From Amycolatopsis eburnea (GTDB taxonomy: Bacteria > Actinomycetota > Actinomycetes > Mycobacteriales > Pseudonocardiaceae): a DNA stretch of 64,000 nucleotides. The position numbers were made by a program, and so were the translations under genes. The DNA lies in NCBI RefSeq assembly GCF_003937945.1, contig NZ_RSEC01000058.1:1116001-1180000 (forward strand). The letters are read 5' to 3'. The notes below the pieces were generated by a model. It was given only the letters and a program-made list of their open reading frames with translations. It searched no databases and was not told the DNA's origin. Below, piece after piece: positions 26,101 through 34,400 of this stretch (position 1 is its first letter; each line of letters starts with the position of its first letter).

Positions 26101-28439
26101 CGCTGCACGCCGCCGCGGAAGCCGGCTGCGCGGAAGTGGAGGAGCTGGCCCTCGAAGCCCCGCTCGTGCTGCCGTCCGACGGCGCGGTGCTGCTCCGGCT
26201 CACCGTCGGCGCGGCCGGCGACGACGGACGGCGGCCCCTGGCACTGCACTCGCGGCCGGAAGACGACCTGCTCGGCGAGTGGACGCGGCACGCCGCCGGG
26301 TTCGCCGCGCCGGGCGACGTCGTCCCCACGGCGGGTCTGGCGTTGTGGCCCCCGGCGGACGCCGAGCCGGTGCCGCTCGACGACGTCTACGGGCGCGCGG
26401 CCGAGCGCGGGTTCGAGTACGGGCCGGTGTTCCAGGGGCTGAAGGCGGTGTGGCGCCGCGGCGACGAGGTGTTCGCCGAGGTGGCGCTGCCGCGGGAACA
26501 CCACGGCGAGGCCGCGCGGTTCGGCGTGCACCCGGCGTTGCTCGACGCCGCACTGCACGCCGTCGCGCTCGGCTCGTTGAACACCGAGGGCACCGGGCGG
26601 CTGCCGTTCTCGTGGGCCGGGGTCCGGCTGCACGCGGCGGGCGCGACAGCGCTGCGCGTGCGGCTCACGCCGTCCGGCACGGAGACGCTGACCGTCGAGG
26701 TCGCCGACGAAGCCGGGTCGCCGGTCGCGGTGATCGACGCGCTCACCTCGCGGCCCGTCCTGCCCGGCCAGGTGCGGGCGGCCCGGCGGTCCGGTCCGCT
26801 GTTCCGCGTCGACTGGGTGCCCGGCGCTCCCGGCAGCCCGGTGGACGCCGAGTTCGTCCCGGTGCCCGGCGGTGACGTTCGTGAAGTGCTGGGCGCGGTG
26901 CTGGCGCGCCTCCAGTCCGATGTGGACTCCGACCGGCGGCTTGTGTTCGTCACTTCCGGGGCGACCACTGGCGATCCGGTCGCCGCGGCCGTCTGGGGGC
27001 TGGTGCGATCGGCGCAGGCCGAGCACCCGGACCGGTTCGCCCTGCTGGATCTGGAGCACCCGGACGACCCGGTGCCCGCCGGGCTGCCCGCGGACGAGAA
27101 CCAGTTCGCCGTCCGAAGTGGACAGATCCTCGTGCCGCGGCTGGCGCCGGTTCCCGCCGAACCGGCCGCACCCCCGGCGTTCGACGGCAGCGTGCTGATC
27201 ACCGGCGGCACAGGGACCCTCGGCCGCCTGGTCGCCGGGCACCTCGCGCGGAACGGGACGAAGCGGCTCGTGCTGGTCAGCCGACGCGGGTACGCCGCGC
27301 CCGGCGCCGCCGACGTCGTCTCCGGCCTGACCGCGCTGGGCGCGGAGGTGACGGTCGTGGCGTGCGACGTCGCCGACCGCGTCCGCCTGGCCGAAGTCCT
27401 CGGCGACATCCCCGACCTCGCCGCCGTGGTGCACACCGCCGGTGCGCTCGACGACGGCGTCGTCGAAACCCTGACGCCGGACCGGATCGACGCCGTGCTG
27501 CGGGCCAAAGTGGACGCCGCCCGGCACCTGCACGAACTGGTCCCCGACGCGCACCTGGTGCTGTTCTCCTCGGCCGCGGGCACGTTCGGCACGCCGGGGC
27601 AGGGCAACTACGCGGCAGCCAATGCCTACCTCGACGCGCTGGCCCGGCACCGGCACTCGCACGGGCTGCCCGGGCAGTCGCTCGCCTGGGGCCTGTGGGC
27701 GGACACCAGCGAGCTGACCGGAACCCTCGGGTCGAGTGGCCTGGACCGGTTGCGCCGCACCGGATCCCGGGCGTTCACCGCCGAAGACGGCCTCGCCGCG
27801 TTCGACCTCGCGCTGGCGTCCGGCGAGCCGGTGGTCGTGCCGGTGCAGCTCGACCTGCGCGTGCGCGGCGACCAGGCGGTGCCGCCGTTGCTGCGGGGGC
27901 TGGTCCGGGCGCCGCTGCGGCGGACCGCTGCCGTCGACACCTCGGTGCGCGGTCAGCTGTCCGGGCTCGCGCCGGAGGAACGGGACCGCGTGCTGCTCAC
28001 GCTGGTGCGCGCCCAGGCGGCCGCGGTGCTCGGGCACGCCGGCCCGGGCGCGGTCGAGCCGGGCCGCGGGTTCCTCGACCTCGGGTTCGACTCGCTCACC
28101 GCGGTCGAGCTGCGCAACCGCCTGCAGGCCGCGACGGGCCTGCGGCTGCCCGCGACCCTCGTGTTCGACCACCCGACCGCGACGGCGCTCGCCCGGTTCC
28201 TTGCCGAGCGGCTCGGTACGGACGCCGGCCCGGCGCTCGCCCCCGCGCTGGCCGAACTCGGCCGCCTCGAAACCGTGCTGGCGCCGTTCACCGGCGAGGC
28301 CCGCGAGGCGATCACGGTGCGGCTCAAGGAACTGCTCGCCCGCTGGAGCACCGACCCCGGCGCCGGCCCGGCCGCCGACATCGACGCGGCCACGGACGAC
28401 GAGCTGTTCGGCGTCCTCGACGAGCTGCGCACCCCCTGA
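23157..28439 (+). CDS. Single-module type I polyketide synthase C: KS-AT(methylmalonyl)-DH-KR-ACP
   Basis: 1760 residues: N-terminal docking coiled coil 1-33, KS 34-458 (DTACSSSL), palindromic insert 460-487, AT 571-884 (GHSQGEIAAACVAG, YASH; methylmalonyl), DH 931-1198, KR 1214-1541 (LDD, GQGNYAAANA), ACP 1609-1681 (LGFDSL) and a docking tail ending DDELFGVLDELRTP. The DH keeps catalytic His965 and the DAALH acid, but the usual Pro of HxxxGxxxxP is Val974. Dehydration at this step is therefore less certain than in the other modules. The ATG follows a good AGGAG site 24 bp after gene B. The docking tail is almost the same as that of B. Confidence 0.97.
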   Translation: MDTPEEKLREYLRWATTDLRDTRKRLADLEDRAHEPIAVVGTGCRYPGGVRSAADLWRLVHEGGDAVGEFPAERGWDVEALYDPDPDSQGTTYARGGGFYRDAGKFDAGFFSISPREALAMDPQQRLLLEVGWEAFESAGIDPASARGEQAGVFVGGGFSDYGGAMQSAPEGVEGHLVTGKAGSVLSGRIAYTLGLEGPAVTVDTACSSSLVALHLAVQALRRGECTMALAGGVTVMSTPAVLIEFSRQRGVAPDGRCKAFAGAADGMGLAEGAGVVLLERLSDAVAKGRTVLAVIRGSAINQDGASNGLSAPSAPAQRRVIRRALADARLTPAEIDVVEAHGTGTELGDPIEASALLATYGQSRSGAPLWLGSVKSNIGHAQAASGVAGVIKMVEALRHGVLPKTLHVDEPSPHIDWASGEVELLTEAREWPASDRPRRAAVSSFGVSGTNAHVILEEYPNVALGASDAPNATLGASNAPNATLGRLGPGVMPWVLSAKTGSALRARAAQLSGIEGDPADVGFSLATTRTVLEHRAVVLGDGEELRRGLAALAAGEPDPAVIEGTPSGGGGVVFVFPGQGSQWAGMGQELLDTEPVFAARMAECADALASHVDWKLFDVLSDEAALQRVDVVQPALWAVMVSLAAVWRAHGVEPAAVLGHSQGEIAAACVAGALSLEDAAMVVAVRSRELLRLAGGGGMVSVAQPVAAVTARIEGTGLAIAAANGANSVVVSGPADALERLLAGCAADGVRARRIPVDYASHSEQVEAIEERLLEVLAPVRPRAGELPFYSTVTGRPADPTQLDAGYWYCNLRQTVEFEQATRKLLADGHGVFVECSPHPVLATAVQETAEDAGREVVAVGTLRRDDGGRPRLLRSIAEAFVRGVPADWATAFEGAYTVPLPTYPFDGDHYWLPAGAAVADLGSAGLAAAGHPLLGAAVELPDDGGFLFTGRLSARSHPWLTEHAVHGTVLLVGTAFVELALHAAAEAGCAEVEELALEAPLVLPSDGAVLLRLTVGAAGDDGRRPLALHSRPEDDLLGEWTRHAAGFAAPGDVVPTAGLALWPPADAEPVPLDDVYGRAAERGFEYGPVFQGLKAVWRRGDEVFAEVALPREHHGEAARFGVHPALLDAALHAVALGSLNTEGTGRLPFSWAGVRLHAAGATALRVRLTPSGTETLTVEVADEAGSPVAVIDALTSRPVLPGQVRAARRSGPLFRVDWVPGAPGSPVDAEFVPVPGGDVREVLGAVLARLQSDVDSDRRLVFVTSGATTGDPVAAAVWGLVRSAQAEHPDRFALLDLEHPDDPVPAGLPADENQFAVRSGQILVPRLAPVPAEPAAPPAFDGSVLITGGTGTLGRLVAGHLARNGTKRLVLVSRRGYAAPGAADVVSGLTALGAEVTVVACDVADRVRLAEVLGDIPDLAAVVHTAGALDDGVVETLTPDRIDAVLRAKVDAARHLHELVPDAHLVLFSSAAGTFGTPGQGNYAAANAYLDALARHRHSHGLPGQSLAWGLWADTSELTGTLGSSGLDRLRRTGSRAFTAEDGLAAFDLALASGEPVVVPVQLDLRVRGDQAVPPLLRGLVRAPLRRTAAVDTSVRGQLSGLAPEERDRVLLTLVRAQAAAVLGHAGPGAVEPGRGFLDLGFDSLTAVELRNRLQAATGLRLPATLVFDHPTATALARFLAERLGTDAGPALAPALAELGRLETVLAPFTGEAREAITVRLKELLARWSTDPGAGPAADIDAATDDELFGVLDELRTP
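24536..24619. repeat. Palindromic element copy 3 (in frame, module C linker)
   Basis: 84 bp, almost the same as copy 1, again directly after HVILEE and in the same reading frame (PNVALG). Confidence 0.92.
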
Positions 28440-28463
28440 CCACCCCCTTCCTGGAGCCATCGG

Positions 28464-31400
28464 ATGTCGAACGAACAGAAGCTGCGCGACTACCTCAAGC
28501 AGGCCGCCAAGGACCTGCGCGAGGCCCGCGGCCGGGTGCACGAGCTCGAGGAGCGCGACCGCGAGCCGATCGCGATCGTCGGGATGAGCTGCCGGTACCC
28601 CGGCGGCGTCACCTCGCCCGACGAGCTGTGGCGGCTGGTCGCCGACGGCACCGACGCCATCTCGGCGTTCCCGGACGACCGCGGCTGGACCGCGGAGGAC
28701 GTTTACGACCCCGACCCCGAGACGCCCGGCAAGTCGTACGTGCGCGAGGGCGGGTTCATGACCGCCCCCGCCGACTTCGACCCCGGCTTCTTCGACATCA
28801 GCCCGCGCGAAGCCCTCGCGATGGACCCGCAGCACCGGCTGCTGCTGGAGACGTCGTGGGAGGCCTTCGAACGCGCGGGCATCGACCCGGCTTCCGTGCG
28901 CGGCCACAAGATCGGCGTCTACGCGGGCGTGATGTACCAGGACTACGCCGCGCGCCTGACGTCCGTGCCCGAGATCGTCGAGGGCTACCTCGGCAGCGGC
29001 AACGCTGGCAGCGTCGCCTCCGGGCGGGTGGCCTACACCTTCGGCTTCGAGGGCCCGGCGATCACGGTCGACACCGCGTGTTCGTCCTCTTTGGTCGCCC
29101 TGCACCTCGCCGTCCAGTCACTGCGGCGCGGCGAGACCACGATGGCGCTGGCGGGCGGGGTCACGATGATCGTGACGCCCGCCGGGTTCATCGAGTTCAG
29201 CCGCCAGCGCGGGCTCGCGCCGGACGGCCGCTGCAAGTCGTTCGCCGGCGCCGCGGACGGCACCGCGTGGGCCGAAGGCGTCGGAATGCTGCTCGTGGAA
29301 CGGCTTTCCGACGCGCGGCGGCTCGGGCACCCGGTGCTCGCGGTGGTCCGCGGCACCGCCGTCAACCAGGACGGCGCCAGCAGCGGCCTGTCCGCGCCGA
29401 ACGGGCCCGCGCAGCAGCGCGTCATCCGCGCCGCGCTCGCCGACGCCGCGCTGACGTCGGACCTCGTCGACGCCGTGGAAGCGCACGGCACCGGCACCGT
29501 GCTCGGCGACCCGATCGAGGCACAGGCCGTGCTGGCCACCTACGGCGCCGAGCGGCCCGCCGACCGGCCGCTGCTGCTCGGCTCGTTCAAGTCGAACGTC
29601 GGTCACACGCAGGCCGCGGCCGGCGTCGGCGGCGTGATCAAGATGGTCGAGGCGATGCGGCACGGCGTGCTGCCGAAGACGTTGCACGTCGACGAGCCGA
29701 CGCCGCACGTCGACTGGGCCGCGGGCGCGGTCGAGCTGCTCACCGAGGCGCGGGAGTGGCCGGAGACGGGCCGCCCGCGCCGGGCCGGCGTGTCGTCGTT
29801 CGGCGTCAGCGGCACCAACACCCACGTCATCCTGGAAGAGGCGCCGGACGAAGCGGTCCCGGAACCCGGTGTGGCGCCCGCGGTGCTGCCGTTCGTCCTT
29901 TCCGGACGGACCGACGCCGCCTTGCGCGCCCAAGCCGCACAGCTGCTGGACGTCGCCGCCGACCCGGTCGACCTCGCCGCTGCGCTGGCAACGACCCGCG
30001 CGCACTTCGGCGAGCGGGCGGTAGTGCTCGGGGACCTCGAGGCGGGACTGCGTGCACTCGTCGCCGGGGAACCCTCGCCGTCGGTGGTGCGGGATGCCGT
30101 CGCCGGGGGTGAAGTCGCGTTCCTGTTCTCCGGCCAGGGTTCCCAGCGCGCCGGGATGGGCCGGGAGCTGTACCGGACGTACCCGGTCTACGCGGCCGCG
30201 TTCGACGAGATCTGCGCGGGCTTCGACCCCCGCGTGCGCGAGCTGGTCCTCGACGGCGGCGCGGACCTCGACCGCACCGAGTACGCGCAGGCCGCGTTGT
30301 TCGCCGTCGAGGTGGCGCTGTACCGGCTCGTCGAAGCGTGGGGCGTCCGCCCGGCGTACCTGCTCGGGCACTCGATCGGCGAGATCGCCGCCGCCCACGT
30401 CGCCGGGGTGTTTTCCCTGGCGGACGCGCAGACGCTCGTCACGGCCCGCGGCCGGCTGATGCAGGCGTTGCCGGTCGGCGGGGTCATGGCCGCCGTCCGC
30501 GCGAGCGAGGAAGACGTCCGCGCGGCGCTGCGCGAGGGCGTCTCGATCGCCGCGGTCAACGGGCCGCGGTCGGTGGTCCTCTCCGGCGAGGCCGACGCCG
30601 TCGCCGAAGTCGCGGCGGAGTTCGGCAAGGCCAAGGCGCTCACCACGAGCCACGCGTTCCACTCCGCGCTGATGGACCCGATGCTGGCCGATTTCCACGC
30701 GGCCATCGGCGAAATCGCGTTCAGCGAGCCGCGGATCCCGCTCGTCTCCGACGTCACCGGCGCGCTCGCCACACCCGGCCTGCTCACCAGCCCGGACTAC
30801 TGGGTGCGGCACGTCCGCGAGACGGTCCGCTTCGCCGACGGCGTCACGGCGTTGCACACCGAAGGCGTCCGGACGTTCCTCGAGCTGGGCCCGGACGGCG
30901 TGCTCAGCGCGCTGGCCCAGGACTGCCTGCCGGGGGACGCGGCCGCCGTCGCGGTCCTGCGTGCCGGACGGCCGGAGGCGCGCTCGGTCGTCGCCGCGCT
31001 CGCCCGGCTGCACACGCGGGGTGTCACGCCGGACTGGCGCGCCTATTTCGCGGGCAGCGGCGCCCGTCATGTCGACTTGCCGACTTACCCGTTCCAGCGG
31101 ACGCGCTACTGGCTGGAGGCCACCGGGTCCGGCGGGTTCGTCGAACTCGCCGCGAAGCCGGAACCGCCCACCGGGGCACTGGCCGCGCGGCTGGCCGGCG
31201 CCCCGGCGGCCGAGCGGCTCCGGGTGCTGACCGACCTGGTCCGCGGGCAGGCCGCGATCGTGCTCGGCCACGGGTCCGCCGACGAGATCCGCGCGGACCG
31301 GCCGTTCAAGGAGCTGGGCTTCGACTCGCTCACCGCCGTCGAGCTGCGGACGTTGCTGGCCACCGCGCTCGGCCGCGAGCTGCCAGCCACGCTCGTCTTC

Positions 31401-34400
31401 GACCACCCGACGCCGTCGGCGCTGGCCGCGTTCCTCGACGGCGAGGAAATCGAGGCCGCGGAAACCGTCGCGGCGCACGACGAACCGATCGCCATCATCG
31501 GGATGAGCTGCCGCTACCCGGGCGGGATCGGCTCGGCCGACGACCTGTGGCGGCTGGTCGACGCCGGTGCCGACGCCATCTCGCCGTTCCCCGCCGACCG
31601 CGGCTGGGACATCGACGCCATCTTCGACCCGGACCTGTCCCGGCCGGGTACGACGTACTCGATCGAAGGCGGCTTCGTCGACGGCGCCGCCGAGTTCGAC
31701 GCCGCGTTCTTCGGCATCTCACCGCGCGAGGCACTGGCCATGGACCCGCAGCAGCGGCTGCTGCTGGAAGCGTCCTGGGAGGCGTTCGAGCACGCCGGTG
31801 TCGACCCGACGGCGTTGCGCGGCGCGAAGGTCGGCGTGTTCGCCGGTACCTCGGCGCAGGACTACAGTTCGCTGCTGGCCACCATCCCGGCCGAGGCCGA
31901 GGGATACGTCGGCACCGGCACCGCATCGAGCGTCGTCTCCGGCCGGATCGCCTACACCTTCGGCTTCGAGGGGCCCGCGCTCACGGTGGACACGGCGTGC
32001 TCGTCGTCGCTAGTCGCGCTGCACCTGGCCGCGCAGGCGCTGCGCTCCGGCGAGTGTTCGATGGCGCTGGCGGGCGGGGTGACCGTGATGTCCACCCCGG
32101 CCGGGTTCATCGAGTTCAGCCGCCAGCGCGGGCTCGCGCCGGACGGCCGCTGCAAGTCCTTCGCGGCGGCCGCGGACGGCGTCGGCTGGTCGGAAGGCGC
32201 CGGCGTGCTGCTGGTCGAACGGCTGTCCGACGCGCTGCGCCTAGGTCACGAAGTCCTCGCCGTGGTCCGCGGGTCCGCGGTGAACCAGGACGGCGCGTCC
32301 AACGGCCTGACCGCCCCGAACGGACCCGCGCAGCAGCGCGTCATCCGGGCCGCGCTGGCCGCCGCGTCGCTGGCACCGTCCGATGTGGACGTCGTCGAGG
32401 CGCACGGCACCGGCACCGTGCTCGGCGACCCGATCGAGGCGCAGGCCGTGCTGGCCACTTACGGCCAGGACCGCCCGGAGCCGCTGCTGCTGGGCTCGCT
32501 CAAGTCGAACATCGGCCACACCCAGGCGGCGGCGGGCGTCGCCGGCGTGATCAAGGTGGTCCAGGCCATGCGGCACGGTGTGCTGCCGAAGACGCTGCAC
32601 GTCGACGAGCCGTCACCGCACGTCGACTGGACGGCGGGCTCGGTCGAGCTGCTCACCGAAGCCCGGCCGTGGCCCGTCTCCGACGGGGTCCGGCGGGCGG
32701 GGGTGTCGTCGTTCGGGGTGAGCGGGACGAACGCGCACGTGATCCTGGAGGAGCCCCCCAATGTGGCGTTGGGTGCGTTGGACGCACCGAACGCCACATT
32801 GGGTGCGTCTGACGCACCCAACGCCACATTGGGGCGTTTGGGGGCCGTGCCGTTCGTGGTGTCCGGGCGTGATCAGGAGGGCCTGCGGGCGCAGGCCGCG
32901 AAGCTGCGCGTAACGGCGGAGTTGCCGCTTGGCGATGTCGCGTGGACGTTGGCGACTGGGCGGGCGGCCCTGGAGCACCGGGCCGCGATCGTCGCGGCGG
33001 ATCGGGACGAGCTGCTCGACGGGCTGGGGGCGCTCGCGGAGGGACGGGCGCACCGGTCCGTCGTGCAGGGGACGCCGGTGAGCGGGGGTGTCGCTTTCCT
33101 GTTCACCGGGCAGGGTTCGCAGCGGGCCGGGATGGGCCGGGAGCTGTACGAGACGTTCCCGGTGTACGCGGCGGCGTTCGACGCGGCCTGTGCGTACTTG
33201 GATCCGCGGGTCAAGGAGCTGTCGGGAGCGCCGGACACGGATCTCGCTCAGCAGGGCATCTTCGCGGTGGAAGTGGCGCTGTTCCGGCTGCTGGAGTCGT
33301 GGGGCATCCGGCCGGACGTCGTGGTGGGGCATTCGGTGGGGGAGATCGCGGCCGCCCATGTGGCCGGGGTGTTGAGTCTTGAGGACGCGGCGACGCTGGT
33401 TGCGGCGCGGGGCCGGTTGATGCAGGCGCTGCCCGAGGGTGGCGTGATGATCGCGGTCCAGGCGTCCGAAGAGGACGTTGAGCTGCCGGATGGAGTCTCG
33501 CTGGCTGCGGTGAATGGGCCGGATGCTGTGGTGCTGTCTGGTGAGGAAGCCGCAGTCACGGAGTATGCGGCGAGGTTCGCGAAGACAAAGCGGCTCAACA
33601 CGAGTCACGCGTTCCACTCGGCGTTGATGGAGCCGATGCTGGCGGAGTTCGCGGCGGCGATCGACGGGCTCACCACCACCGAACCGGTCATCCCGTGGGT
33701 GTCCACTGTGGAACAGGGCCCGGACTACTGGGTGCGTCAGGTCCGCGAGTGTGTGCGGTTCGCCGACGCAGTGGCGGCGACGGACGCGCGGACGTTCGTC
33801 GAGATCGGACCGGACGCCGTCCTGAGCGCCATGGTCGACGGTGCCATCCCGGTGCTGCGCAGAGACCACGACGAGGTCCGGACCACGATGACCGCCCTCG
33901 CACGGCTGCACGTCCGCGGCGTGACCCCGGACTGGACGCGCGTGCTGCCCGCCGGACGCAAAGCCGACCTGCCGACGCAGGCGTTCCGGCGCGAGCGGTT
34001 CTGGGTCGAGCCGTCCTGGGACGCGGGGGACGTCACCGCCGCCGGGCTGGCCGCCGCGGACCACCCGCTGCTCGGCGCGGCCGTCGACCTGCCCGGCACC
34101 GGCGGGTGCCTGCTCACCGGCTCGCTGTCGGTCAAGACGCACCCGTGGCTGGCCGACCACGCCGTGCAGGGCACCGTGCTGCTGCCCGGCACCGCGTTCG
34201 TCGAACTCGCGTTGCGCGCCGCCGACGAGGTGGGCTGCGCGGCCATCGAAGAACTCACCCTCGCCGCCCCGCTGGTCCTGCCGCCGAAGGGCGCGGTCCG
34301 GGTCCAGGTCGCCGTCGGCGCGGCGGACGGCGACGGCAGGCGGCCGATCACCGTGCACTCGGCCACCGGCGACGACGACCAGGCCTGGCGCTCGCACGCC

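Noticed and set aside
18897..29105. Very long open frames on the minus strand across the PKS genes (one over 3400 codons)
   Set aside because: They are opposite-strand shadows of GC-rich coding sequence; the translation is Arg/Gly/Pro-rich with no recognisable domain, and the plus strand encodes complete PKS modules.
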